From: Streptomyces aurantiacus
Lineage (GTDB): Bacteria > Actinomycetota > Actinomycetes > Streptomycetales > Streptomycetaceae
Reading direction: 5' to 3'
Length of the DNA stretch: 64,000 nucleotides
Assembly: GCF_027107535.1 (NCBI RefSeq)
Contig: NZ_CP114283.1
Coordinates: 248,001-312,000, forward strand
The notes beneath the pieces are model-generated. The model made no database searches and was not told where the DNA came from. It saw only the letters and a list, made by a program, of their open reading frames with translations. Of the stretch, positions 1 through 8,657 are shown piece after piece. Within the stretch, counting starts at the first letter, position 1. Every line of letters begins with the position of its first letter. The translations under genes were made by a program, and so were the position numbers.

Positions 1-428
1 TCACCACCTCGCTGCACCACCAGGTACCGCAACGCGCAGGGCACGACGGTCAGTTCGCGCTCGGTGGCGAAGACCGCGGCCTCCTGGCTCTCGGTGCGCG
101 TGGTGGCGACCTCGGTGCCCACCGGCAGCAGCACGGGCTCGTCCTGCGGTGCGGACAGCCAGAACGTGACGTCCGTACGGGCGGCGGAGGGCGGGAAGAG
201 GGTGATGCCCACCAGGTCCAGGAACGCCAGGTGGTTCTTCTCCGGCACCCGGTTGAGCCGGTAGACGATCTGGTCGGCCATGTGGGCGACGGTTTCCACG
301 AGGGTGACGCCCGGGTCGGAGACGTTGTGGTCGGTCCACTCCGGGGCGCGCTGCTGGATGTAGCGCTTGGCGTCGTCGACGAACTGCTGGAAGCGGCGGT
401 CGTCGAGGTTCGGGGAGGGCAGGGCCAT
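1..428 (-). CDS. CIS baseplate J-like protein, 5' part only
   Basis: The reading frame runs open from an ATG at 428 to the window edge (142 codons, no stop), so this is the N-terminal part only. The translation begins MALPSPNLDDRRFQQFVDDA and continues with a segment (DHNVSDPGVTLVETVAHMAD) typical of the putative baseplate assembly (J-like) proteins of actinobacterial phage-tail-like injection systems. These form the outer wedge of the baseplate and hold spike and sheath together before firing. The start overlaps the stop of the gp25 gene by one base (TGATG), which indicates translational coupling in the CIS operon. The C-terminal J domain lies outside the window, so the family call rests on the N-terminus and the gene order. 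Confidence 0.8.
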   Translation of the reverse strand, partial: MALPSPNLDDRRFQQFVDDAKRYIQQRAPEWTDHNVSDPGVTLVETVAHMADQIVYRLNRVPEKNHLAFLDLVGITLFPPSAARTDVTFWLSAPQDEPVLLPVGTEVATTRTESQEAAVFATERELTVVPCALRYLVVQRGG

Positions 429-874
429 CAGCGGTCGCTTTCAGGGGAGTTGCCCGCGCCGGGGGCGTCGGGTTCCTCGTGGGAGGGGATGACGTAGAAC
501 GGGAAGACCAGGCTGCGCGGGTTGTTGGTGCCGCGGATCGAGTAGCGGACGTCGATGAAGAGCACGCCCTGTTCGGTGTTGCCGCCGGCCGTCACCTCGA
601 CGTCGCTCACCTCGATGCGCGGCTCCCAGCGGTCGAGGCTCGTGTACACCTCGTGCTGGATGCGGCCGGCGGTGGCTTCGTTGACCGGGGCGAACACCAG
701 GTCGTGGATGGCGCAGCCGAACTCGGGGCGCATCGGCCGCTCGCCCGGCGCGGTGGCCAGGACGAGCCGGATGGCCTCCTCGATCTCGCGCTCCCCGCTG
801 ACCAGGGCGATGCCCCCGGTGGGGCCGATGCGCAGGGGGAACGCCCAGCCGGATCCGACGAACTGCTCGGCCAT
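428..874 (-). CDS. CIS baseplate wedge protein, GPW/gp25 family
   Basis: This 148-aa protein has the size and motifs of T4 gp25/IraD-like proteins: a GxREIEEAIRLVLAT segment around residues 28-42 and an RPEFGCAIHDLVFAP segment around residues 49-63. Gp25 joins the first sheath ring to the baseplate in contractile tails. The C-terminus is a short acidic tail (EEPDAPGAGNSPESD). It lies after the VgrG-like spike gene (91-bp gap) and overlaps the J-like gene by one base. The ATG at 874 is the only start that keeps the conserved N-terminal strand. Family assignment is confident from motif and context. Confidence 0.9.
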   Translation of the reverse strand: MAEQFVGSGWAFPLRIGPTGGIALVSGEREIEEAIRLVLATAPGERPMRPEFGCAIHDLVFAPVNEATAGRIQHEVYTSLDRWEPRIEVSDVEVTAGGNTEQGVLFIDVRYSIRGTNNPRSLVFPFYVIPSHEEPDAPGAGNSPESDR

Positions 875-965
875 CAGGGGGTCCCCCGCCTTCTCGTGGT
901 CGTCATGAATGTCTCTGGCACAGCCGGCACTACCGGCGTTGCTGGTATCGCTGGTGTCCCTGGCG

Positions 966-2867
966 TCACGGGATCGGGTACGGCTTCTTGTTGACCGTCA
1001 CGAGGCCCATGAGGTCGATGTTGATGGCCCGCATGCCCACCTGGCCGATGGTGTTGACCTGCACGGCGCCGCCCGCGCTGAGCATCGCGGAACCGACCGC
1101 CTTGAGGTTGAGGGCACCCATCGCGTCCACGGTCACCGCTCCGGCGAGCGACTTGAGGTTGACGATTCCGCGGCCCTGGAGGGTGAGCGGCCCGCCGCTC
1201 TTGATGCTGATGCTGGTCCGGGCGCTCAACGAGAGACTGGTGCCCGCGTCGATGGACACCGCGGTACCGCCCGTGATGCTGACGGCGCCCTTGCTGTCCA
1301 CGGTGATCTCGGTCTTGGTGCGGTCGAGGTTGATGATCAGCCGGTCGTTGCCGCTGGCCACCCGGACGCCCTGCTTGCGGGCGCCGGTCTGCTGGCTGAG
1401 CAGGTCCACCCGGTTGCCGTCCCGGTCGGACAGGGTGTGCCGGATCGCCTTCTTCTTGAGCGGGTCGTGCAGCGGCACGTCCTTCACGACGGTCGGCTTG
1501 TCGATGCCGTTGTAGAGGCTGCCGATGACGAAGGGGTGGTCGAGCGCGCCCCGGTCGAAGCCGACCAGTACCTCGTCGCCGACGTCCAGCGGGAAGACCC
1601 CGCCGCCCACCTTCCCGCCCAGCTGCACGGACCGCGTCCAGTCGCTGACGTACGCGTCGTCCAGCCACGGGAACTGCAGCTTCACCCGGCCCTGCTTGAG
1701 CGGGTCCTGCACGTCGGTGACGAGCGCGTTGGCCACGCTCGGCAGCCGGGGCGCCGTGGCGCCGCCGCCGGACGTCAGCCCGAACAGGGAGCGCCACTGC
1801 CGGCCGGTCACGTTCACCAGCGTCTCGTAGTGGCTGCCCGCGCCGAAGGTGTGCCGTACGGAGGTGACGGTGTACTTGCCCTCGAAGGGGACGCCCACGT
1901 CGGTGAGCGCGATGGCCACGCCGGGGCGCAGCACGGGATTGCCGCGCACCGTCACCTCCAGCTCGGCGAATGACGAGGTGAGCTCGTCCGCGAGGGAGGC
2001 CGCGGCGAACTTGACCTCGGGCCGGCCGTCGTACGGGGTGTCGGTCTCGACCAGCTTGGCGGCCTTGAAGGCGTTGGCCGCCTTCTGCGGGGTGGTGCCT
2101 ATGGAGAAGGCGGGGTTGGTGCCCGCCTTCTTGAGTTCGACGACCTTCTTCTTGGTCTTGACGTCCCAGCCGCGCGCCTCGACCTTGTCGACCTGGTCGG
2201 CGGCGGTGACGGCGGCCCGGCAGCGCATTACGTCGACGCGGCCGCTCAGCACCCGGGGATTCGGATCCTCGGGGGAGGTCGACAGAGGTGCCTTGGACGC
2301 CGGGTCCGGCTCACCGAACTCGAACTTCCCCTTGGCGTCCAGCGACATCACCATCTCGTTCTCGTCGGCGAGCCGCGCCAGGAAGTCCCAGTCGGTCACG
2401 TTGGACTGCGAGATGAACTCGTAGAGCGTCTTGGTGGCCGAGATCTTCCCGACGGCGATGCCGTTCATCCCGGCCAGTTTGCGGGCGATGTCGGCGCCGG
2501 TCATGTTGCGGTACGCGGCCACCCTGCGCACCCGCATCAGACGGTGCCCCGGGTCGTACCCGCGGATGACGGCGAACGTGCCGGTGCCGTCGTAGTCGGC
2601 CTCCATGCCGGTGACCTCGCCGGTGAGCAGCGGGGACGAGACGCCCTGGCCGTCGGCGACGGGCGCGATGACCACCTTGGAGCCGAACCGGACGTTCAGT
2701 TTGCCGAGTAGGTCCCGGTCCGGGTCGCGGAAGGTGAGCCGGAACTCGCCGGGCACCCCGGCCCCGAGGTCGACCCAGCCGCCGACGAGCAGGTTGATGT
2801 AGTCGGCCGGGATCTTCTTGCTGTCGAGAGTGACGTGGATGATGTTGGAGTAGGACGTCTTCGCCAT
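966..2867 (-). CDS. CIS spike protein, VgrG-like (gp27/gp5 fusion)
   Basis: The 633-aa protein has the three-part layout of VgrG/Afp8-type spikes. Residues 1-370 form a gp27-like hub (for example NVTDWDFLARLADENEMVM). Around 400-500 lies an OB-fold gp5 segment (DPLKQGRVKLQFPWL, DVGDEVLVGFDRGALDHPFV). From about 520 to the end, short valine/serine/isoleucine strand repeats are consistent with a gp5-type beta-helix. It would sit at the base of the inner tube and pierce the target membrane. No toxin domain extends the C-terminus, which ends VNKKPYPIP. The ATG at 2867 overlaps the stop of the LysM gene (TGATG). I see no PAAR tip gene between this gene and gp25. Confidence 0.93.
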   Translation of the reverse strand: MAKTSYSNIIHVTLDSKKIPADYINLLVGGWVDLGAGVPGEFRLTFRDPDRDLLGKLNVRFGSKVVIAPVADGQGVSSPLLTGEVTGMEADYDGTGTFAVIRGYDPGHRLMRVRRVAAYRNMTGADIARKLAGMNGIAVGKISATKTLYEFISQSNVTDWDFLARLADENEMVMSLDAKGKFEFGEPDPASKAPLSTSPEDPNPRVLSGRVDVMRCRAAVTAADQVDKVEARGWDVKTKKKVVELKKAGTNPAFSIGTTPQKAANAFKAAKLVETDTPYDGRPEVKFAAASLADELTSSFAELEVTVRGNPVLRPGVAIALTDVGVPFEGKYTVTSVRHTFGAGSHYETLVNVTGRQWRSLFGLTSGGGATAPRLPSVANALVTDVQDPLKQGRVKLQFPWLDDAYVSDWTRSVQLGGKVGGGVFPLDVGDEVLVGFDRGALDHPFVIGSLYNGIDKPTVVKDVPLHDPLKKKAIRHTLSDRDGNRVDLLSQQTGARKQGVRVASGNDRLIINLDRTKTEITVDSKGAVSITGGTAVSIDAGTSLSLSARTSISIKSGGPLTLQGRGIVNLKSLAGAVTVDAMGALNLKAVGSAMLSAGGAVQVNTIGQVGMRAINIDLMGLVTVNKKPYPIP

Positions 2868-3592
2868 CAGAAACGCACCTCCTCCGCGGCCGGGAGGACG
2901 AGTTCGATGCCGGTGGGCAGCCGCGAGGGGTCGTCGATGCCGTTGCTCTCGGCGATCGCGCGCCAGGCGGACGCGTTGCCGTACTCGCGCCAGGCCAGTG
3001 ACTGCAGGGAGTCGCCCGCGACGACCCGGTGCACCCGCTGCGCGGTCAGCGCGCCCGAGGTCGGGTTCTGGCCCTTGGTCTTGCTGGGGATCTCGTGCAG
3101 CGCCACCTGGCAGGTGGCCCGGATCGGTACACCCGTCGTGCCGAACAGCGAGTAGGTGACGTCCACGGATTCCACGTACGAGGTGAAGCGGGCCGTGGAG
3201 AACGAGCCCCACTGGAACACCACCCAGGGCGGCGAGGGCTGCTTCGCGGCGATGCTCTTGGCCGTCACCTCGCAGCAGTCCAGCAGGGCCTCCACGTTCT
3301 TCAGCACCACGTTGCTGGTCGGCTTGGTGGACGTGTCCAGGAAGATCTCGACCGTCATCTGGCGCGGCTCGGGACCCATGAACTCCGGGACCGTGCCGTT
3401 GCGTACGGCCGCGGCCGGTGTGGACTTCCACTGGGCGCGCCGGGTCAGCTGCAACTGCGCCGGGTTGAAGTCGAATTTGAACGTCTTGATCAGACCGCCC
3501 GGGGTGGTGCTGGAGCCGACGGGCGGTTCGTGGATGGCGAGTGTGGCGCGTACGAGGCTCTTGCCCGCGCCGCCCCTGCTTCCCTTGGCCAT
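2867..3592 (-). CDS. CIS LysM-domain baseplate protein (Afp7-like)
   Basis: The 241-aa protein has an N-terminal part typical of CIS LysM proteins (TFKFDFNPAQLQLTRRAQWKS around residues 37-57) and a C-terminal LysM motif (HRVVAGDSLQSLAWREYGNASAWRAIAESNGIDDP, residues about 187-222). In contractile systems such proteins clamp the spike hub to the baseplate; LysM may also contact peptidoglycan. It lies between the second tube gene and the spike gene, with a one-base overlap with the latter. The ATG at 3592 is followed by a Gly/Arg-rich start (MAKGSRGGAGKS) seen in many such proteins. Confidence 0.9.
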   Translation of the reverse strand: MAKGSRGGAGKSLVRATLAIHEPPVGSSTTPGGLIKTFKFDFNPAQLQLTRRAQWKSTPAAAVRNGTVPEFMGPEPRQMTVEIFLDTSTKPTSNVVLKNVEALLDCCEVTAKSIAAKQPSPPWVVFQWGSFSTARFTSYVESVDVTYSLFGTTGVPIRATCQVALHEIPSKTKGQNPTSGALTAQRVHRVVAGDSLQSLAWREYGNASAWRAIAESNGIDDPSRLPTGIELVLPAAEEVRF

Positions 3593-3608
3593 GTGGTGTC
3601 CCTCCCCT

Positions 3609-4034
3609 TCAGTCCGTGAACCCGTGGTGGGTGATCTCCAGGACCTCGGTGGCCACGGCCGGGTTGGCCGGGTCCAGGGAGGGGCCCTGCCAGCTCACCG
3701 GCAGCACGTCGATCAGGCCCCAGTGCGCCACCTCCGAACCGTCCGCGCGCAGGGCGGCGATCTGCGCGGTCGGCCGCTTGATGCCCGTGGCCACGGAGGA
3801 GATCCAGGCCGCGACCTTGGTGGTGTCGGGGGTCAGCGGCCGGGTCAGCCGGATGTTGGAGTGGGTGACCCGCGAGGGAAGCTGCCAGACGAACCCGTTG
3901 TTGCCGCCCTCCTGGCGTTGCTCGATCTCCACCGCGGACGAGAGCCCTTCGCACCCGTTGAAGTACCCGAGGCTCTCGCCGTCGATGGTCAGGGTGAAGA
4001 AGATGGTGGAGCCCGGGTCGAGATCGCGGGGCAT
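3609..4034 (-). CDS. Second CIS inner-tube protein (gp19-like)
   Basis: This 141-aa protein belongs to the T4 gp19-like tube family (FFTLTIDGESLGYFNGCEGLSSAVEIEQRQEGG at the start, WGLIDVLPVSWQGPSLDP towards the end). CIS operons usually encode a main tube protein plus one or more tube-initiator paralogues near the baseplate genes. Its position beside the LysM and spike genes, away from the main tube gene at 8657-9100, fits a tube initiator. An upstream in-frame ATG at 4115 would add 27 Arg/Ala/Pro-rich residues (TARTARPARPARP) without family similarity, so the ATG at 4034 is preferred. Confidence 0.88.
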   Translation of the reverse strand: MPRDLDPGSTIFFTLTIDGESLGYFNGCEGLSSAVEIEQRQEGGNNGFVWQLPSRVTHSNIRLTRPLTPDTTKVAAWISSVATGIKRPTAQIAALRADGSEVAHWGLIDVLPVSWQGPSLDPANPAVATEVLEITHHGFTD

Positions 4035-4137
4035 CGGAGGCGGCCTTTCTGCGGACGTCGGTCGTGCGGGTCGTGCGGGTCGTGCGGTTCGGGCGGTGGT
4101 GCTCGTGGGTGTCACGCCGGGTGCGGGATCCGGGCGC

Positions 4138-7100
4138 TCAGCGACGGGGGTCGCGGAGCTTGCCGATCCGCTCCCGGTCGAGCCGCAGTTCGGTACGGAT
4201 CAGCCGGGTGATGCGGCCGATCAGCCGGTGCGTCAGCTCGTCGAGCTGGAAGTCGGTCAGGGAACGGGGGTCGAACTGGCCCTTGGCGACCGCGGTGTAC
4301 TCGGGCGGGGGTTCACCGGAGTCGTACGCCGGTGGCGGATCGCCGGTCGAGCCGGACCCGGACGAGCCGCGCGACGAGGTGCCGTGGGCGGTGACGTTCG
4401 AGACGGCGGTGGTGGTCCTGGCGGGCGTCGGCATGGGCGGACCGCTCGGGTTCCGCTGCACGGGGACGGGCGGACGGGCGGACCCGGCCGAGGGCGCGGG
4501 GGCCGAGGCCGGGGCGACGGCGGTTCCGGGTGCCTTGGACGGCCCGGGCGGCGTCGGGGTGATGGCGTGCCGCTGCACGACTGCCGGAGCCCGCAGGGCG
4601 GCCGGCCGCGAGGGCGCCTGCGGAGCCGTCGGCGGGGCGCCCGCGGACGGTACGGGACCGGAGGGGGGCTTGGACGCCGAGAGGAGCGGCACGGCCCGCC
4701 CCGCGGGGGTGCCGCGGACCGCGGTCGCACGCTGCACCGCCGGTCCCGCGCCCTGTGGTCCGGGCCTGTTCGCGGGCGCCGGGCGCCGCAGCGGGACGGC
4801 GACCGGTGATGCCGGGCGGGCGGCGGGAGGCGCCGCGGGCGTCAGGGCCGGGGCGAGGGCGCGAGCGGGGGTCAGACCACGCACCGGATCGTCCGCGGCC
4901 GGCACAACCGGGCTTGTTGCCGTCCGCTGCACCGCGGGCCCGGGCCGGGACGCGGACACCGGGGCGGCCGCGGGCGCCTGCCCGTGCCCGCCGCCCTCGG
5001 TCAGGGGGCCCGCACCGGAGGGGATCGGCCTGGTGGGGACCGCCATGGCCCGCTGTACGGCAGGGCCGCCGTCGGCCGGGACCCGCAGCGGCACGACCGG
5101 AGGCCGGTCGAGTCGCGACACCGGTGCTGATGCCGGTGCCGGTGCATGTGCTCGTACGGGAGTCGGCGCGGGAGCCGGAGTGCCGTGGACCGGGGCCGCC
5201 GGTACGGGCGTACGGTCCGGTGCCCCGCCCCGGTGAGCCGTCGTCGCACGCTGGACGGAAGGCGGTCCGGCCGGGCCCGGACTGCCGGAAGCGGCGGGCC
5301 CGGAGAGGGGCACCGCGTCCGAGGGCGGGGCGGAGAGGGGAGCCCCGAGCAGGGGGCGCTGCCGAGGGGCCGTGGCCGCACGCTGGACCGGCGTGTGCGA
5401 GGGGACGGCCGGGCCGCCGGCCGCCGGAGTGGGAGGCGCCGGAGGTGCGGCCGCGGCACGGGGTCCTCCTGCCGGGCCCGCTGGTTCGGCCGGGCCTGTG
5501 CGCTGAGCAGAGGGCGTCGACGGTGCGGCCGGGGAGTGGCTCGGCCGCACCGAGGTGTTCGCGGGCGGCGGTGTGGTGGCCGGGGGAGGGGTGGCCGGCC
5601 CGGGGCGGGCCCCCGTCGCGCCGGCGCCGGACACGTTCCCCGAGGTCGGCGCGCCGAGGCCCGGACGCCTCGCTCCGCCGGAAGCATGCCGCTGCACCGG
5701 AAACGCGTCCGCGACGGACGCCGTGCGCGGAGGTACCGGAGTGGCGGAGGCGTCCCGACTCGGCCCGGCAGCGGGCGGGTTCGCGGTGGGGGCCGTCTCG
5801 GCCGCGCCGTTCGGGGCCGTCGGAACACCGGGGCCGGTCGTCGCGTTCGGGGAACCGGCCGCCGGACCGCCGGAGCCGGCCGCCGTGGTCGCACGACGGC
5901 CGGCTCCGGCCTTCGCCGTCTGGACGACCGCGGTGCTGTCTGCGGGCGACGTTGCGCCGGTGGAACGGGCGCCCCCGCCGACTGGGCCGGTCGCAGGCGC
6001 CTGCCGGGGAGTCGCCGGGCTGCCACGCTCGGCCGTCGGGCGGACGGGGCCGGGTCCCGCCGCGCTGCCGGGGCCGGTCGCACCGTGGGAGGGGGCGCTG
6101 TCGGCGGGCGCGGTGGCCTCGCCGCCGGAACGGCTCGTGGCCCGCTGGACGTTGACCACCGCGTCCCCGGCGCGGGATGTCGTGCCGCTGGGCGCGATGG
6201 CGGCCGCCGGAGGTGCGGCGGCAGTCCGCTGCAGGCCGGTCGCCGCGTCACCCGAGCCGGTCGCCGCTTCCCGCGGAGGGGTCACCGTCCCGCTGGAACC
6301 GCCTGCGGACGGGGCGGTGGGCGTCGCAGGGCGGGGACCGGTCGGCGCTTTGGCGGGCTCCGCTGTCGGCCGACCGGAACCGGTCGCCGCCCGTTGGACG
6401 TTGACCCCGGTGCCGGTGCCGGTGCCGGTGCCGGCACCGGTGGGGCCGGTCGGAGAGTTGCCGGAGGAGGGCGCCGCCTTCTGGGTGCGCCCCGGGGCGG
6501 TGCCGTCGACGGCGGCCGTCGCCTCAGGAGCGGGTGTCGCACGCGCGTGCTCGGGAGGCGCGCCACGGGAGTCCGTCGTGGCCCGCTGGACGCCGACAGC
6601 CGCCGTGCCGGGCCCGGCCGACGCGCGGTCGGGCCCAAGGGGCCCCGGACCGGGCCTGGTTGTCGCTGTCCGGACGCCGTCGGCGGCCGCTGCGCTGCCG
6701 GCCGCGCGCGATGCCGTACCGGCTGAGCCGCTCGCGTGGTCGGCAGGGCCGGCTGCCGTACCGCTCGGGACAGTCGCCGGGCCGCCGGGGCCGGTCCCCA
6801 CGCCCGCGGAGCCGGTACCGGGGGCAGCGGTCGGAGCCGCTGTGACCGCAGGCCCGCCCGCCGGGCCGCCGGAACCGGCCGTCGCCCGCTGGACGGGGCC
6901 CACCGCGCCGCCGGTACGGGGCGCCGAACCGCCGGGGGCGGCCGCCGTGCCATCCGCTCCGGCCGCACGGCTGCCGGAGCCCGTCGCCGTGCCCCCACCG
7001 GACACCGGGCTGCCGGGACCGGCAGAAGTCAGGTTGCGCGGGCCGGCCGGAGCCGGGCCGCGCGACACGGCCGGTGCGCCGACCGGGCCGCCCCCCGGGG

Positions 7101-7995
7101 CCCGCTCGGTGTCGACGGCCGCCCTCGAAGGGAGCCCTCCCGGGCCGGCCGGGCCCGAGCCCGAGGCCGACGGCTCACGGTCGGACGTCTCACGGTCCGA
7201 CGTCGTGCGGTCGGACAGCGCCCCGCCCGCCGCCGCCCCGCCCGCTACCGAACCGCCCGTCGTCGTACGGCCCGATGTCCCGTCGGCAACCGGAGTCTCC
7301 CGCCGTGCCACCGGCAGAGACCTGCGCTGCACCGCGGGCGGGGCGGACGCCCTGGTCAACGGGTTCGTCCGCTGCGTCTGCGTATGTGCATGAAACTGGG
7401 ACTGGGACTGGGACTGGGACTGAGGTTGGGGCTTGCCCCGGGGCGGCACGGCGGTCACCCGTGGTCCCGTCGGGCGGGAAGCCGTGACCGTACGCGGCGC
7501 GCGCTGCACGGGGTGTGCGTCGCCGCTCCCGTCGCCCGGGGCCTCGGTCGCTTCGGAGGTGGCGGCCGCCACCGGCAGGGTGTGCGAGGGCGGTTCGAGC
7601 CCGGGGACGGGCCGCGCCGAGGTGGTGAGCGCGTTCCTGACCAGCCCGCCCGGTGCACCGTCGAGGACGGCATGGGACAGGGTTCCGGTGAAGGACGGGT
7701 TCTGCCAGGTGCTCAGCCGTCCGCCGAACCCGGAGTCCGCGACACCGGTCCGCCCCACGGCGGCCCGCTGGATCGGCGGCAGCCCCGCCCAGCCGATCAC
7801 CGGAACCGGCCCGGACTCCGCGGCCGTACCGCTCCCGGAATCCGTGCCCGTGCCCGTACCTGTGCCTGCGCCTGTGCCCGTGACTGCGGAGGCTGAACTG
7901 CCGTTCCCGGGAGCCGGGTTCGCGTCCGGTGCCGGTGTCGTCACGGGACCCCGGTTCGTCCCGGAGCTGCCCCTCAGCCGGTCGAGGAAGCCCAC
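4138..7995 (-). CDS. CIS-locus Pro/Ala/Gly-rich giant protein with repeated VQR motifs
   Basis: This 1285-codon open frame encodes a largely disordered protein. Only the ends look conserved: MGFLDRLRGSS at the start, a segment near residues 65-125 (GLPPIQRAAVGRTGVADSGFG, then LSTWQNPSFTGTLSHAVLDG), and a charged C-terminal helix (FQLDELTHRLIGRITRLIRT). Between them about 18 copies of a short motif, mostly P/V-V-Q-R-A-T/A, are spaced by 25-100 low-complexity residues, plus a QSQSQSQSQ run. Similar genes in Streptomyces CIS loci have been annotated misleadingly as 'syndecan 1'. VQR segments also occur in DUF4157 proteins of injection systems. The role is unknown; position inside the structural operon suggests a tape-measure, assembly scaffold or cargo adaptor (inference). 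No enzymatic motif is visible. Confidence 0.82.
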   Translation of the reverse strand: MGFLDRLRGSSGTNRGPVTTPAPDANPAPGNGSSASAVTGTGAGTGTGTGTDSGSGTAAESGPVPVIGWAGLPPIQRAAVGRTGVADSGFGGRLSTWQNPSFTGTLSHAVLDGAPGGLVRNALTTSARPVPGLEPPSHTLPVAAATSEATEAPGDGSGDAHPVQRAPRTVTASRPTGPRVTAVPPRGKPQPQSQSQSQSQFHAHTQTQRTNPLTRASAPPAVQRRSLPVARRETPVADGTSGRTTTGGSVAGGAAAGGALSDRTTSDRETSDREPSASGSGPAGPGGLPSRAAVDTERAPGGGPVGAPAVSRGPAPAGPRNLTSAGPGSPVSGGGTATGSGSRAAGADGTAAAPGGSAPRTGGAVGPVQRATAGSGGPAGGPAVTAAPTAAPGTGSAGVGTGPGGPATVPSGTAAGPADHASGSAGTASRAAGSAAAADGVRTATTRPGPGPLGPDRASAGPGTAAVGVQRATTDSRGAPPEHARATPAPEATAAVDGTAPGRTQKAAPSSGNSPTGPTGAGTGTGTGTGVNVQRAATGSGRPTAEPAKAPTGPRPATPTAPSAGGSSGTVTPPREAATGSGDAATGLQRTAAAPPAAAIAPSGTTSRAGDAVVNVQRATSRSGGEATAPADSAPSHGATGPGSAAGPGPVRPTAERGSPATPRQAPATGPVGGGARSTGATSPADSTAVVQTAKAGAGRRATTAAGSGGPAAGSPNATTGPGVPTAPNGAAETAPTANPPAAGPSRDASATPVPPRTASVADAFPVQRHASGGARRPGLGAPTSGNVSGAGATGARPGPATPPPATTPPPANTSVRPSHSPAAPSTPSAQRTGPAEPAGPAGGPRAAAAPPAPPTPAAGGPAVPSHTPVQRAATAPRQRPLLGAPLSAPPSDAVPLSGPAASGSPGPAGPPSVQRATTAHRGGAPDRTPVPAAPVHGTPAPAPTPVRAHAPAPASAPVSRLDRPPVVPLRVPADGGPAVQRAMAVPTRPIPSGAGPLTEGGGHGQAPAAAPVSASRPGPAVQRTATSPVVPAADDPVRGLTPARALAPALTPAAPPAARPASPVAVPLRRPAPANRPGPQGAGPAVQRATAVRGTPAGRAVPLLSASKPPSGPVPSAGAPPTAPQAPSRPAALRAPAVVQRHAITPTPPGPSKAPGTAVAPASAPAPSAGSARPPVPVQRNPSGPPMPTPARTTTAVSNVTAHGTSSRGSSGSGSTGDPPPAYDSGEPPPEYTAVAKGQFDPRSLTDFQLDELTHRLIGRITRLIRTELRLDRERIGKLRDPRR

Positions 7996-7998
7996 CGA

Positions 7999-8157
7999 TC
8001 AGCCCTCCGCCCCGCCCCGCGTCACCAAGGACGCGATCTGTTCCGTGAAGCGCCGGCGGTCCTGGTGTTCGAGGTCCAGGATCTCCTCCAGGCTCCAGTG
8101 GAAGTGGTAGGCGACGTACGCGATCTCCTGGTGCAGCCGGTCGGTCGCGTACGTCAC
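7999..8157 (-). CDS. Small CIS protein (DUF6760-like), 52 aa
   Basis: The 52-aa product (YVAYHFHWSLEEILDLEHQDRR in the middle, ending SLVTRGGAEG) is conserved in actinobacterial CIS operons and resembles the group named DUF6760. The tryptophan- and aromatic-rich helix followed by LEHxxRRRF resembles the short helical tail-chaperone proteins encoded between tube and tape-measure genes in phages. The GTG at 8157 overlaps the upstream stop (GTGA), and the stop is 3 bp before the giant VQR protein gene. A longer frame from 8217 adds only an unconserved Arg-rich segment. Function is inferred from position only. Confidence 0.8.
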   Translation of the reverse strand: MTYATDRLHQEIAYVAYHFHWSLEEILDLEHQDRRRFTEQIASLVTRGGAEG

Positions 8158-8657
8158 GATTCCCCCAGGCGGCTCCCGCCGAGTTCGACCTCGAAGGGCT
8201 CCGAGCAGTGGGGACACTCCACGGCCGCGCGGGTGTGGCCCTCGGCGTTGACCTGACGGTAGAAGTCCTGCAGGAACGCGAGGTCGGAGGCGAACATGTT
8301 CTCCACCACCCCGTCGTGCACCGACGGAAGCGTGCCGAGGCTGGTGATGACCCGGCCCAGCAGCACCACGGACAGATACGCCGGGTTCTCCTGGACGCGG
8401 ACGTCCCGCAGCGGGATCAGCTCGTCCCGGGCCGTGGCGAGACGCATCACGCCGTCCCGGTGGACGGTCCCCGACGCGTCGACGTATCCGCGTGGCAGCT
8501 CGAAGGGGAACTCCGTCCGAAGCTGCTGCGGCACCGACACCGGAGCGGGCGGGGATGCGGGCACCGGAGCGGCCGTCTGCTCCGGCGCCGCCACCGGCCC
8601 GGGTGCGGGCGCGTCCACGACCGGACCCGCCCCCGACCTGGCAGCCGTACGCCGCAT
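8154..8657 (-). CDS. CIS tail-assembly-chaperone-like protein, 167 aa
   Basis: The first 55 residues are Ala/Pro-rich and probably disordered. The rest (TEFPFELPRGYVDASGTVHRDG, LIPLRDVRVQENPAYLSVVLLGRVI) resembles proteins placed directly after the tube gene in contractile tails, which in phage Mu-like systems act as tail assembly chaperones. A single CPHC pair near the C-terminus (VECPHCSEPFEVEL) could be half of a metal site; no second pair is present. The ATG at 8657 overlaps the tube stop (TAATG) and the gene end overlaps the next start (GTGA). Membership of the CIS operon is certain; the chaperone role is inferred. Confidence 0.78.
   Translation of the reverse strand: MRRTAARSGAGPVVDAPAPGPVAAPEQTAAPVPASPPAPVSVPQQLRTEFPFELPRGYVDASGTVHRDGVMRLATARDELIPLRDVRVQENPAYLSVVLLGRVITSLGTLPSVHDGVVENMFASDLAFLQDFYRQVNAEGHTRAAVECPHCSEPFEVELGGSRLGES

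Noticed and set aside
966..2867. Rhs-type or toxin-carrying evolved VgrG
   Set aside because: The protein ends directly after the beta-helix part with no extra C-terminal domain or YD repeats.
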